A model generated the notes under the pieces. The model did no database searches and was not told the origin of the DNA. It was given only the letters and a program-made list of their open reading frames with translations. DNA of 64,000 bases, from NCBI RefSeq assembly GCF_030718205.1, contig NZ_JAUZQF010000003.1, forward strand, positions 558,001-622,000, written 5' to 3'. Below, one piece after another: positions 8,721 through 17,926 of this stretch; the first letter of the stretch is position 1, and every line of letters begins with the position of its first letter. Position numbers and translations under genes: made by a program. The stretch comes from Nonomuraea turcica (GTDB lineage: Bacteria; Actinomycetota; Actinomycetes; Streptosporangiales; Streptosporangiaceae).

Positions 8721-9731
8721 CTAGCCCGCCGTGCTCTCCCGGACGATCAGCCGGTGGGGCACCACGATCTCGGCGGGCGCGGCGGCGGTGCCGTTGATCG
8801 CTTCGAGGAGGATGTTCACCGCCCGGCGCGCGATCTCGCCCTTGTCGGGGGCGACCGTGGTCAGGCTGGGCGTGCTGTACTGGCCCTCCTCGATGTCGTC
8901 GATGCCGGCCACGGCCACGTCGTCGGGGATGCGCCGCCCCGCCCTGGTGAGCGCCCGCATCGCGCCGAGGGCCAGCAGGTCGTTGTAGCAGAACACGGCG
9001 TCGGGCGGCTCGGGGAGTGCCAGCAGCGACTCCATGGCCTCGGCGCCGAGCCGCCGGTGGAAGTGCGGGGTGGACACGATCAGGCGTTCGTCCACGTCCA
9101 GGCCCGCCCGCGCCAGCGCCTGCCGGTAGCCGGCCGTGCGCAGCTGCGCGGTCTCGCCGGTCGCGTACGGCTGGTCGCCGATGGCGGCCACCCGGCGGCG
9201 GCCAAGGCCGAGCAGGTGGGCGGTGGCGTCCCGGGCCGCCGCCACGTTGTCGATGGCCACGTGGTGGAAGCTGCCGTTGAAGATGTGCTCGCCGAGCAGC
9301 ACGATCGGGATGCGGTTGCCCCGGGACCGCAGCTCCTGCGCCGACACGGTCAGCGGGCTCAACAGGAGCCCGTCGAACATGGTGGCCCGCGAGTCCCGGC
9401 CGAGCAGCTCGCGCTCGCGATCTCCGTCGCCGTCGGTCTGGTCGATCATCACCACGTAGCCGTGCGCACGAGCCGCGGTGATCACCTGCCGGGCCAGCTC
9501 GGCGAAGTACGGCACGTCCAGCTCGGGCACGACCAGGGCAATCATCCCGGTGCGCCCCTGTTTGAGATTGCGCGCGATCAGATTGGGGCGGTAGTCGAGC
9601 TCGTCCAGCGCCGCCTGGACCCGGACCCGCAGCTCGTCGGAGACCGGCGCGTAGCCGTTGACCACGTTGGACACCGTGCGGATCGAGACGTTCGCCCGCT
9701 TGGCGACGTCGCGCAGGGTTGCACCGGCCAT
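8721..9731 (-). CDS. LacI-family transcriptional regulator
   Basis: The 336-residue repressor has the helix-turn-helix at its N-terminus (TLRDVAKRANVSIRTVSNVVNG) and the hinge RPNLIARNLKQGRT. A periplasmic-binding-protein-like sugar sensor domain follows, with typical blocks such as DAVFCYNDLLALGAMRAL and VAVAGIDDIEEGQY. The start ATG at 9731 has AAGGAG four bases upstream; a longer open frame reaching 10,319 crosses the divergent promoter and is not used. It is transcribed divergently from the ABC importer and glycosidase operon. Two identical operator-like sequences lie in the shared promoter region, so it most likely represses that operon and itself. Confidence 0.93.
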   Translation of the reverse strand: MAGATLRDVAKRANVSIRTVSNVVNGYAPVSDELRVRVQAALDELDYRPNLIARNLKQGRTGMIALVVPELDVPYFAELARQVITAARAHGYVVMIDQTDGDGDRERELLGRDSRATMFDGLLLSPLTVSAQELRSRGNRIPIVLLGEHIFNGSFHHVAIDNVAAARDATAHLLGLGRRRVAAIGDQPYATGETAQLRTAGYRQALARAGLDVDERLIVSTPHFHRRLGAEAMESLLALPEPPDAVFCYNDLLALGAMRALTRAGRRIPDDVAVAGIDDIEEGQYSTPSLTTVAPDKGEIARRAVNILLEAINGTAAAPAEIVVPHRLIVRESTAG

Positions 9732-9777
9732 GCGTCTCCTTACGCCCTTCCAAACCTCACCAGATCCTAACCGCTCT

Positions 9778-9820
9778 TGCATCGTTGCAGACAAGTATGC
9801 ATGATGTCTGCATCGTTGCA
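9778..9820. promoter_or_regulatory. two LacI-type operator sites in a divergent promoter
   Basis: The 12-base sequence TGCATCGTTGCA occurs at 9778-9789 and again at 9809-9820, exactly 31 bases apart (about three helical turns). Each copy is a near-palindrome around a central CG, the hallmark of LacI-family operators. Between them GCAGACA (9787-9793) and TGTCTGC (9805-9811) form a further inverted repeat. They lie between the LacI gene (start 9731, minus) and the binding-protein gene (start 9856, plus). Confidence 0.75.
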
Positions 9821-9855
9821 GAGCCCTCACCTGAGGCGAGGCCGAGGAGTCAGAG

Positions 9856-11232
9856 ATGTCCGAACCACCAATGGACCGCCGTGGATTTCTCAAGGGAGCC
9901 CTGGGCCTCGGCGCGCTCGCGGCGACCGGCGGCGCGCTGGCCGGCTGCGCCCCCGGCACCCCCGGCGGGCCGGGCGCCCAGCCGAGCAAGCTCGCCAAGC
10001 CCACCGCCTCGGCCGCGTCCGCGAAGGGCCAGATCACGATCTGGAACCGGTCCGGCGACCTGTTCAAGGTGTTCGACGCGGCGATCGCCAAGTTCCGCGA
10101 GGCGTACCCGAACGTCACGGTGAACCACCAGGCCGTGGACATCGACGCCAAGCTGGCCAACACCCTGATCAGCGGCACGGACGTGCCCGACGGCAGCTTC
10201 TGGGACGACGCCAAGATCGGCGGGCAGGCCGAGCACCTGTACGACCTGACCGACCTGATCGCGCCGTACCGCGAGCAGACGTCGCCGTACAAAGTGTCGG
10301 TGAACACCGTCGGGGGCAAGATCTACGGCGTGCCGTGGGACCTGGACCCCGGCCTGCTCTGGTACCGCGAGGACATCCTGGAGGGCGCGGGGATCGACCC
10401 GGCGAGCCTGGCCACGTACGACGACCTGCTGACCGCGGCCCGCACGATCAAGGAGAAGGACCCCAAGACCAGGCCCATCCACCTGGACAAGAGCCCGTTC
10501 CTGGGCCAGCTGTGGCTGGAGATGCTGGCCAACCAGCAGGGCACCAGCCTCACCGACGCCCAGGGCAAGCTCCGGCTCGACTCGGCCGAATACCGGCGGA
10601 TCTTCGCCTGGATCCAGACCGCCGTCAAGGACGGTCTGGTCACCCACGCGCCCTACCTGGAGCCGGCCGACGTCAACACGCTGGAGAGCGGCCAGCAGGT
10701 GTTCGTGCCGTGGGCGATCTGGTGGTCCTTCGCGCCGCAGCAGCTGCTCAAGGCCACCAAGGGCAAGTGGCGGGCGGCGCCGCTGCCGGCCTGGACGCCG
10801 GGCGGCGCGCGCAGCGGTGCGATGGGCGGGAGCAGCTTCGTCATCCCCGCCAAGGCCAAGAACCCCGAGCTGGCCTGGCTGCTGTATGAGTTCCTGTGCT
10901 TCAAGGAGCCCGGCTACACCGCCGTGTACGGCCCCAACAGCGTCTACCCCGGCGGCCTGTCCACCTCGATCCCCAGCTACCAGCCCGCACTCGACCCGGC
11001 CAAGCCGCTGTTCCAGCCGATCGAGGCGCTCGGCGGCCAGGACCTGTGGAAGGTGGCCGTGGACGCCGCCGCCACCATCCCTGCCGCCGCGCCGATCCCG
11101 TGGTGGTGGGCGCAGTCGGTGGACTACCTCGGCAACAACGTGCAGCGCCTGATGGAGGGCAAGATGGCGCCCGATGACGTGATCGCCGAGTCGGCGCAGA
11201 AGATCCAGCGCAACCTCATCGACCGCTCATGA
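9856..11232 (+). CDS. sugar ABC transporter substrate-binding lipoprotein, Tat-exported
   Basis: The 458-residue protein begins with a combined Tat and lipoprotein signal: twin arginines in DRRGFLKGAL (Arg8-Arg9) and lipobox LAGC with Cys31 as the lipid anchor. The mature part has the family-1 solute-binding pattern, including YGVPWDLDPGLLWYRED and many Trp residues typical of sugar-binding clefts. It starts 36 bases downstream of the second operator site, and its stop overlaps the next permease start (ATGA). It should deliver an oligosaccharide to the permeases at 11229 and 12092. The downstream GH2 enzyme and the secreted BNR/ricin protein suggest the ligand is released from a plant or microbial glycan. 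Confidence 0.92.
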   Translation: MSEPPMDRRGFLKGALGLGALAATGGALAGCAPGTPGGPGAQPSKLAKPTASAASAKGQITIWNRSGDLFKVFDAAIAKFREAYPNVTVNHQAVDIDAKLANTLISGTDVPDGSFWDDAKIGGQAEHLYDLTDLIAPYREQTSPYKVSVNTVGGKIYGVPWDLDPGLLWYREDILEGAGIDPASLATYDDLLTAARTIKEKDPKTRPIHLDKSPFLGQLWLEMLANQQGTSLTDAQGKLRLDSAEYRRIFAWIQTAVKDGLVTHAPYLEPADVNTLESGQQVFVPWAIWWSFAPQQLLKATKGKWRAAPLPAWTPGGARSGAMGGSSFVIPAKAKNPELAWLLYEFLCFKEPGYTAVYGPNSVYPGGLSTSIPSYQPALDPAKPLFQPIEALGGQDLWKVAVDAAATIPAAAPIPWWWAQSVDYLGNNVQRLMEGKMAPDDVIAESAQKIQRNLIDRS

Positions 11233-12095
11233 GGTCTGCGCGACTGTCGCCGTACCTGTTCATCGCCCCGTTCTTCGTGGTCTTCGCCGCGTTCGGGATC
11301 TACCCGCTGATCTACGCGCTGCAGCTCAGCTTCATGCGCTGGCGGGGAGCCGGCGAGGCCCACTGGGTGGGGCTCGGCAACTACCTCTACCTGCTGACCA
11401 GCCCGGACTTCTGGGCCTCGCTCGGCAACAGCGCGATCATGTGGCTGCTCATCGTGCCGATCCAGGTCATCGCCGGGTTGGGCGGCGCGGTGCTGCTGGC
11501 CAACGCCAAGCTGCGGCTGCGCGGGCTGTTCCGGGTGGCGTTCATCGCGCCGTTCGTGACCCCGCTGGTGGCCATGGCGCAGGTGTGGATCGTAGTGTTC
11601 GACCAGGACTACGGCCCGGTCAACCACCTGCTCAACCTGGTGGGCCTGCCGGACGTGGGCTGGCTGACGTCCACGGCGTGGGCCAAGCCGACGCTGGCGC
11701 TGCTGTTCCTGTGGAAGACCACCGGGTTCGCGATCATCATCCTGCTGGCCGGCCTGCAGGCCGTGCCCGGCGGCGTGTACGAGGCCGCCGCCCTCGACGG
11801 CGCCTCCCGCGCCCGCCAGTTCTGGTCGATCACCGTCCCGCTGGTGCGCCGGAGCATGGCGTTCCTGGTGGTCGTGCAGACGCTGGCCGTCTTCCAGATG
11901 TTCGCCGAGCCGTTCGTGGTCACCGAGGGCGGCCCGTACGGCTCCACCACCACCGCAGGCCTGTACCTGTACGACCACATCACCGCCTCCGACCTGGGCA
12001 CCGGCGCCGCGAACTCGTTCCTGCTGGTGCTGCTGGTCTTCGGCCTGTCGCTGGTCTCGGTCAGGCTGCTGCGGCCGAAGGACGAGGCGTCATGA
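11229..12095 (+). CDS. sugar ABC transporter permease (MalF type)
   Basis: The 288-residue membrane protein has six predicted helices beginning right at the N-terminus (LSPYLFIAPFFVVFAAF). The EAA loop reads VYEAAALDGASRARQFWSI. It starts at an ATGA overlap with the binding-protein gene and ends in an ATGA overlap with the next permease, so the three are translationally coupled. It forms a heterodimer with the following subunit; no ATPase gene is present in the operon. Confidence 0.93.
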   Translation: MRSARLSPYLFIAPFFVVFAAFGIYPLIYALQLSFMRWRGAGEAHWVGLGNYLYLLTSPDFWASLGNSAIMWLLIVPIQVIAGLGGAVLLANAKLRLRGLFRVAFIAPFVTPLVAMAQVWIVVFDQDYGPVNHLLNLVGLPDVGWLTSTAWAKPTLALLFLWKTTGFAIIILLAGLQAVPGGVYEAAALDGASRARQFWSITVPLVRRSMAFLVVVQTLAVFQMFAEPFVVTEGGPYGSTTTAGLYLYDHITASDLGTGAANSFLLVLLVFGLSLVSVRLLRPKDEAS

Positions 12096-12934
12096 ACCAG
12101 ACCAGGCCCGGCCCCCTGCAGTACGCGGTGCTGGCGCTGCTCGCGATCGTGTTCCTCTACCCGATCTGGTGGGCGGTCAGCTCCTCGCTCAAGCCGGCGG
12201 CCGAGATCATCTCAGATCCGCTGTCGATCGGCGCGCTGACGCTGGACAACTACCGGGCGATGTTCGCCGACGTGCCGATCGGCACCGGGTTCGCGAACAC
12301 GGCGCTGGTGCTGGTGGTCAAGGGCGCGATGACCATGTTCTTCTGCCCGCTGGCCGGCTACGCCTTCGCCAAGTACGACTTCCCCGGCAAGAACCTGCTG
12401 TTCGGCGTGGTCCTGCTGACCCTGATGCTGCCGACGCTGGTGCTGATCATCCCGCTGCTGCTGGAGATGAGCGCGCTGGGCTGGGTGAACACGTACCAGG
12501 CGCTGATCCTGCCGGGCAGCATCGACGCGTTCAGCATCTTCTGGATGCGGCAGACCATCGCCGCCATCCCGGACGAGCTGATCGACGCCGGGCGGGTGGA
12601 CGGCGCGGGCGAGTTCGGCATCTTCGCCAAGGTCGTGCTGCCGGTGATCCGGCCCGGACTGGCCGCGCTGGCGGTGCTGACCACCATGAACGTCTACAAC
12701 GACTTCGTCTGGCCGGTCGTCGCCGTCAACGACACCTCACACCAGACGCTGCAGGTGGTGCTGGCCACGCTGGCGCAGAACGTCACCGGCAACCGGATCG
12801 GCGCCGACTTCGCGACGGTCTGGGGCGAACTCCTCGCCGCGGGCAGCATCGCGCTCCTGCCGCTGCTGGTGATCTTCGTCCTGCTGCAGCGCCACTTCAT
12901 CAACGGCATCCTCGCGGGCAGCGTCAAGGGCTGA
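12092..12934 (+). CDS. sugar ABC transporter permease (MalG type)
   Basis: The 280-residue permease starts with MNQTRPGPLQYAVLALL at an ATGA overlap. The central SLKPAAEI segment and the EAA loop ELIDAGRVDGAGEFGIF match the MalG group, and the protein ends GILAGSVKG. A longer open frame back to 11,441 is spurious. The GH2 gene begins 25 bases downstream, consistent with one transcript. Confidence 0.93.
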   Translation: MNQTRPGPLQYAVLALLAIVFLYPIWWAVSSSLKPAAEIISDPLSIGALTLDNYRAMFADVPIGTGFANTALVLVVKGAMTMFFCPLAGYAFAKYDFPGKNLLFGVVLLTLMLPTLVLIIPLLLEMSALGWVNTYQALILPGSIDAFSIFWMRQTIAAIPDELIDAGRVDGAGEFGIFAKVVLPVIRPGLAALAVLTTMNVYNDFVWPVVAVNDTSHQTLQVVLATLAQNVTGNRIGADFATVWGELLAAGSIALLPLLVIFVLLQRHFINGILAGSVKG

Positions 12935-12959
12935 CCCCGTCCTCACGGAAGAGAGCACC

Positions 12960-14987
12960 ATGGAATATCCCCGCCCCCACTTCGACCGGTCGCACGCCTG
13001 GTCGAGCCTCAACGGCGAGTGGGACTTCCGGGCCGACCCCGAGCCGGACTGGCACCGGACCATCACCGTGCCCTTCGCCTGGGAGACCCCCGCGTCGGGC
13101 ATCGAGGCCCACTGGCTGCCGGTGGCCTGGTATCGCCGCCGGCTCACCGTCCCGCCGGAGTGGACCGGGCAGCGGGTGGTGCTGCACTTCGGCGCCGTGC
13201 ACCACGAGGCCACCGTCTGGGTGAACGACGTCGAGGTGGTCACCCACCGGGGCGGCTACACGCCGTTCGAGGCCGACATCACCGACGCGCTGCGCGACGG
13301 CGGCGCCCAGGAGGTCGTGGTACGGGTCTCCGCGCCGCTCGACAAGCGCGAGATCGCGCACGGCAAACAGCGCAGCATCCCGCGCGACGACTTCGACGGC
13401 GTGTGTTTCACCCCGTCGTCCGGCATCTGGCAGAGCGTCTGGCTGGAAGCCCGCCCCGCCACCCACTTGGCCGCCCTGAAGCTGCGCCCGTCGGCGGGAC
13501 TGGACGCCATCGAGGTCGAGGCCCGGGTGGCGGGACCGGCGGAGTCCGTACTCCGGCTGACCCTGCGCGGGACGGAGACGACGATCGAGCTGCCGGTCGC
13601 CGGCGGGACCGTACGGGGCGTGCTGCCGGTCGGCGAGCCGCGCCTGTGGTCGCCGGACGACCCGCACCTCTACCACGTGGACGCCGAGCTGACCTCGGCC
13701 GACGGCACCGACCGGGTCGCCGCCTACACGGGTCTGCGCCGGATCGAGGTGATCGGCGAGGACCTGTACCTGAACGGCCGCCGCCTGTTCGTACGCGGCG
13801 TGCTCGACCAGGGCTACTGGCCGCGCACCGGCATCACCCCACCCGACGACGCCGCGCTCCGCCACGACCTCGACCTTGCCGCCGCGGCCGGATACAACCT
13901 GGTCCGCAAGCACCTCAAGCTGGAGGACCCGCGCTTCGTCCACCACGCCGACACGCTCGGCATGCTGCTATGGGCCGAGCCCGCCGCCACTGGCCGCTTC
14001 TCCGCCGAGTCCGTGGCGGCGTTCGAGGAGCAGATCGCGCCCATGGTGGAACGCGACGGCAACTCCCCGGCGATCGTCATCTGGGGCCTGTACAACGAGG
14101 AGTGGGGCCTGGACTGGGACATCCCGGGCGACCCGGCCAAGCAGGAGGCCGCCGCGTGGGCGTACGACCTGCTCAAGGCCCTCGACCCGACCCGCCCGGC
14201 GGTGGACAACTCCGGCTGGACCCACGTCAAGACCGACCTCCTCGACTGGCACTACTACGACGAGTCCGCCGCCTCCTGGGGCCGGACGGTGGCCGCCCTG
14301 CTGGACGGCGCGCAGGACGACTTCCCGGTCCGGCTCGGCCCGGACTACGTCGTACGCAAGAAGCTGGCCGGCGCGCCGTCCCAGCCGCTGCGCGGCCTGC
14401 CCAACCTCAACAGCGAGTACGGCGGCGGCTTCACCAGCGTGGAACGCGCCTGGCACCTGCGCTGGCAGACCCAGGAGCTGCGCCGCCACGACCGCCTGGC
14501 CGGCTACGTCTACACCGAGCTGTACGACATCGAGCACGAGTCCGCCGGCCTGCTGGACTTCGAGCGCCGGGCCAAAGACCTGGCCGGGGTGGACCCGGCG
14601 CACGTGAACGCCACCACCACGCTCGTCCTCGACGTCGTCCCCGTCGCGCCCGGCCGCGACCTGCTGACCGAGACGCGCGAGATCACCGTGCCCGTACGCG
14701 TCTCCCACCACGGCGCCGAGCCGGTCAACGGCCACCTGCACACCGCCTGGACTCCCGTGCTGCGCCCCGCCCCCGACGCACCCGGCGCTTTCGGCGCGCC
14801 AGGCCCGTGGATCGAGGCCAAGCCGTTCCTGCTCAGCGCCCCCGCCGAGGTCAGCGCCGAGCTCCCGGCCGGTTGGACCAGCGGCCGCCTGCACCTCGCC
14901 CTGGTCAGCGACGGCGCCGTGGTCGCCCGCTCGGCCGTGGACGTGGACACCTGCACCACCCCCGTCATCGGAGACGACTCGAACTAA
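12960..14987 (+). CDS. glycoside hydrolase family 2 protein (beta-galactosidase/glucuronidase type), cytoplasmic
   Basis: The 675-residue enzyme has the GH2 order: a jelly-roll sugar-binding domain (GEWDFRADPE, WYRRRLTVPPEW), an immunoglobulin-like domain, then the TIM barrel. The acid/base is Glu380 in GLYNEEWGL and the nucleophile Glu486 in NSEYGGGF. A short beta-rich C-terminus follows. There is no signal peptide, so it acts on sugars brought in by the ABC importer encoded just upstream. GH2 covers beta-galactosidase, beta-mannosidase, beta-glucuronidase and some alpha-L-arabinosidases, so the exact sugar is open. The absence of the long C-terminal domain of LacZ argues against a classical beta-galactosidase. 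Confidence 0.88.
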   Translation: MEYPRPHFDRSHAWSSLNGEWDFRADPEPDWHRTITVPFAWETPASGIEAHWLPVAWYRRRLTVPPEWTGQRVVLHFGAVHHEATVWVNDVEVVTHRGGYTPFEADITDALRDGGAQEVVVRVSAPLDKREIAHGKQRSIPRDDFDGVCFTPSSGIWQSVWLEARPATHLAALKLRPSAGLDAIEVEARVAGPAESVLRLTLRGTETTIELPVAGGTVRGVLPVGEPRLWSPDDPHLYHVDAELTSADGTDRVAAYTGLRRIEVIGEDLYLNGRRLFVRGVLDQGYWPRTGITPPDDAALRHDLDLAAAAGYNLVRKHLKLEDPRFVHHADTLGMLLWAEPAATGRFSAESVAAFEEQIAPMVERDGNSPAIVIWGLYNEEWGLDWDIPGDPAKQEAAAWAYDLLKALDPTRPAVDNSGWTHVKTDLLDWHYYDESAASWGRTVAALLDGAQDDFPVRLGPDYVVRKKLAGAPSQPLRGLPNLNSEYGGGFTSVERAWHLRWQTQELRRHDRLAGYVYTELYDIEHESAGLLDFERRAKDLAGVDPAHVNATTTLVLDVVPVAPGRDLLTETREITVPVRVSHHGAEPVNGHLHTAWTPVLRPAPDAPGAFGAPGPWIEAKPFLLSAPAEVSAELPAGWTSGRLHLALVSDGAVVARSAVDVDTCTTPVIGDDSN

Positions 14988-14996
14988 GGAGACAGC

Positions 14997-16628
14997 GTGC
15001 GCCTCACACCCCCCATTGCCGCGTTAGCCCTGGTCGGAGCCTGCCTGGCCGGGTCCGCGAGTTCCGCCCAGGCGGCTCCGCCCGGCCAGGTGCTCTACGC
15101 GCCGAACCTGGGCACGTATCCGCAGGGCGACGCCAGCTACCCGCGGGCGATCCGACTCGACCACGACGGCTCGCCGAACGAGACCATGCTCGCGACGTTC
15201 GCCCGCCGCAACCACAACGCGCCCACGTCGCTGCCGATCTACCGCAGCACCGACGGTGGGCGCACCTGGCCAGCGAACCCGATCTCCACGATCACCTCCC
15301 ATACGCCCGGCTGGGACCTGGAGGCCCCGGTTCTGTACGAGGTGCCGCGCACAGCCAACGGGCTGAACCAAGGCGACCTTCTGGCCGCGGGCACAGCCTG
15401 GGACGTCGGCGACTACACGGCCCAGAAGGTCGAGGTGTTCAAGAGCACCGACCACGGTGCGACCTGGACGTACCTGTCGAACTGCACGCAGACCAGCGGC
15501 CAGCCCAATTCGTGGGGCCACGGCATCTGGGAGCCGTGGTTCCTGCTGGCCCCGAACAACACCCTCGCCTGCTTCATCTCCGACGAGCGCCCCGCCAACA
15601 CCCCCACCAACAACCAGATCATCGGCCACTACACCTCCACCAACGGCGGCCAGTCGTGGAGCGCCACCCTCACCCAGGACGTGGCTTTCCCGGCCGACAA
15701 CCTGGCCAGGCCGGGCATGTCAATCGTGACCGGGCTGCCGAACGGGTCATTCCTGATGGCGTACGAGATGTGCCGGGACGCCACCGACCCCGACCACGCC
15801 TGCGAGGTGTACGTCAAGACCAGCTCCGACGGCCTGAACTGGGGCTCCGGCACCGGGACCCTGGTCCGCACCTCCGACCAGCGGGAGCTGCTGCACACGC
15901 CGTACGTGGCCTGGCTGCCTGGCGGCGGCCCCAACGGCACGCTGCTGATGTCCGGCCAGCGCGTCGTCGCCGGCCCGACCGGCAACAAGACCGTGCTCGG
16001 CGAGTCCGGCCAGGTCCTGTTCGCCAACACCAATCTGGGCGCCGGCGCGTGGACCGAGATCGAGGCGCCGGTGAACGTCAACCCCACCGGCGGCTACAAC
16101 ACCGGCGAGCCGTCCTGCCCCGGCTACAGCTCGCCCATCGTGCCCTCCGCGAACGGCACCGGCTTCCTCTACCTCGCCGCCACCCAGCTCACCGGCAACC
16201 AGTGCCAGGTCAAGTACGGCATCGGCACGCTGCCCGGCACCGCCGGCCAGATCACCGGGCCCGCCGGCGCCGGCAAGTGCGTGGACGTGGACACCAACAC
16301 GAACGCCAACGGCAACCCCGTGCAGCTGTGGGACTGCGGGATCGCCACCGGCCAGCGCTGGTCGCGGCACCCCGATGGCACTCTGCGCGCCTTCGGCAAG
16401 TGCCTGGACATCGACGCCAACGCCACCGCCAACTTCAGCAAGGTCCAGCTCTGGGAGTGCAACGGCGCGGGCGGCCAGCAGTGGCGCTCGCAGCCGAACG
16501 GCGCCCTGCTGAACCCGCAGTCCGGCCGCTGCCTCGACAGCCCCGGCGGCGCCACCGCCGCCGGCACCCGCCTGCAGATCTACGACTGCAACGGACTCGA
16601 TCCGCAGAAGTGGAACCTCCCGGCCTAA
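14997..16628 (+). CDS. secreted BNR/Asp-box glycosidase with ricin-type lectin (CBM13) domain
   Basis: The 543-residue exoprotein starts at a GTG preceded by AAGGAGA and has a Sec signal ending near AQAAPPG. The catalytic part carries repeated Asp-boxes (STDGGRTW, STDHGATW, STNGGQSW), as in sialidases (GH33) and exo-arabinanases (GH93). From about residue 420 a beta-trefoil lectin follows, with the QxW-type repeats GQRWS, GQQWR and PQKWN. It would bind and trim a glycan outside the cell, feeding the importer of the same operon (nine bases after the GH2 stop). I cannot decide between a GH93-like arabinanase and another BNR-fold hydrolase. Confidence 0.85.
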   Translation: MRLTPPIAALALVGACLAGSASSAQAAPPGQVLYAPNLGTYPQGDASYPRAIRLDHDGSPNETMLATFARRNHNAPTSLPIYRSTDGGRTWPANPISTITSHTPGWDLEAPVLYEVPRTANGLNQGDLLAAGTAWDVGDYTAQKVEVFKSTDHGATWTYLSNCTQTSGQPNSWGHGIWEPWFLLAPNNTLACFISDERPANTPTNNQIIGHYTSTNGGQSWSATLTQDVAFPADNLARPGMSIVTGLPNGSFLMAYEMCRDATDPDHACEVYVKTSSDGLNWGSGTGTLVRTSDQRELLHTPYVAWLPGGGPNGTLLMSGQRVVAGPTGNKTVLGESGQVLFANTNLGAGAWTEIEAPVNVNPTGGYNTGEPSCPGYSSPIVPSANGTGFLYLAATQLTGNQCQVKYGIGTLPGTAGQITGPAGAGKCVDVDTNTNANGNPVQLWDCGIATGQRWSRHPDGTLRAFGKCLDIDANATANFSKVQLWECNGAGGQQWRSQPNGALLNPQSGRCLDSPGGATAAGTRLQIYDCNGLDPQKWNLPA

Positions 16629-16661
16629 GCACGTGAAGGTCTCACACGTTTGCGCACCTCA

Positions 16662-16698
16662 GGGCCGACGGTGGTACCACCTGTCCCACCGTCGGCCC
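16662..16698 (+). terminator. strong hairpin terminator ending the LacI/ABC/GH2 operon
   Basis: A 13-bp perfect stem (GGGCCGACGGTGG at 16662-16674 with CCACCGTCGGCCC at 16686-16698) and an 11-base loop lie 34 bases after the stop codon of the BNR/lectin gene. The next 228 bases up to the following gene hold no further feature I can support. Confidence 0.85.
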
Positions 16699-16926
16699 GT
16701 CTCTGGTCGACGGCTCGACCGTCAGCCAATCTCCCGCCGCTTGGCCTTCTCGCCGCCGGCCACGATGCACCGGTCCCATCAGCCAGGGCGGCAGCCCAGA
16801 GACGGCGGCCGACGTTGTGACGCACCTCTGCCGCCCCCCAAACCCCGCGGACTCGGGCCCACCGCGATACCTTCAGCACGAGATCTTCAGAACGGCACTC
16901 ACATTTAGTGATGCCTCAATTACGGT

Positions 16927-17907
16927 ATGGCTATGGGAAGCCGTGCACATTACGCCACTCTGCAGGGCGGCACTTTCGGGCTCTACTACTCGCAATGGGG
17001 CGCCCACCACCTCGAACTCGACCTCCTGCCCGGCCCTGAACCGGCAACCCGGTTCGCCCGCCGCCAGCGCGAGCAGAGCTCATGGATGTGGGAGGGCGAA
17101 TGCGACGGCGCATGCCTGATCGACCATGACGAACGGCGACTGCTGCTGTTCTGCCACTGCGACGGCGACCAAAGCTACCGGCTCGCGGCCCTGGCCACAC
17201 TCGCCCGGACCTGGCCCGGCTGGCGGGTGGAGTGGGCCTATGACGGCCCTCAGCAGATCAAGGTGGTAGTCGGCCACGCCGCCGAGGTCACCCCGCCATC
17301 CCCGCAGGCTCCGCAAGCCGGCGAAGAATGGTGCGACGAGTTGGTCACCGTGATCCACCAAGGCCGGACGCGGGCCTACCTCGTCGATTCGGCCGCAGCG
17401 GTCATCGGCATTGGGGCGAGGTTCCTGGACGACTACCTCTCTGCCTGGCCGACGATCACCTCATGCCCCGAGAAGGTCGTCGCCGGTGTCCACCTCGACC
17501 TCGATGACCAGAGCGCCGGCATCTGGACCACCTCGACGTTGCGCGGTGCCCTGCTGGACGTCGGGCAGCGGTGGCCCGGCTGGCACTGGTCGAACTGGGG
17601 CGACAGGTCCGCCGAGCAGGCACGCCGGGTCGCCGGAGCCCTCACCGTGCCAGAGCCGGACCTCGCCGAAGGTCTGCGTGCTCTCGCGGCGGAGTTCGAT
17701 CGGCATCAGGATGTGGACTCCGCCACCAGGTCGGCATCCCTCCTGCTCGGCCTCACCGACATCCTGATCGCCGGTGCCCGGTCGTCGGGGCTACAGGTCC
17801 ACGTCCACACGGACAACGCCTTCACTCACCGCCCCATGGATCTGACCAGCGATGAGAAGGCTGTGGTTCATGCCGCCATCGCCGGCGTCATGACGTCGTG
17901 CCGATGA
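16927..17907 (+). CDS. hypothetical protein with duplicated WPGW motif
   Basis: I do not recognise this 326-residue protein. It has no signal peptide or membrane helix and is rich in Trp and His. Two stretches resemble each other: one around residues 82-108 (LAALATLARTWPGW then EW) and one around residues 204-226 (LRGALLDVGQRWPGW then SNW). Each is preceded by an acidic HDER/LDLDDQ-like strand. This suggests an internal duplication of one small fold. The start may be ATG 16927 or ATG 16933. It stands alone between a terminator and a convergent glycosidase gene. Confidence 0.7.
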   Translation: MAMGSRAHYATLQGGTFGLYYSQWGAHHLELDLLPGPEPATRFARRQREQSSWMWEGECDGACLIDHDERRLLLFCHCDGDQSYRLAALATLARTWPGWRVEWAYDGPQQIKVVVGHAAEVTPPSPQAPQAGEEWCDELVTVIHQGRTRAYLVDSAAAVIGIGARFLDDYLSAWPTITSCPEKVVAGVHLDLDDQSAGIWTTSTLRGALLDVGQRWPGWHWSNWGDRSAEQARRVAGALTVPEPDLAEGLRALAAEFDRHQDVDSATRSASLLLGLTDILIAGARSSGLQVHVHTDNAFTHRPMDLTSDEKAVVHAAIAGVMTSCR

Positions 17908-17926
17908 CCAGGGTGCGGGCGAGGCG

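Noticed and set aside
13019..16636. 1205-residue plus-strand frame spanning the GH2 and BNR genes
   Set aside because: It is the shifted frame of two genes whose catalytic motifs are intact; composition is almost only Arg, Pro, Gly and Ala.
16633..16908. Short plus-strand frame after the BNR/lectin gene
   Set aside because: It covers a strong terminator hairpin and has no recognisable domain.
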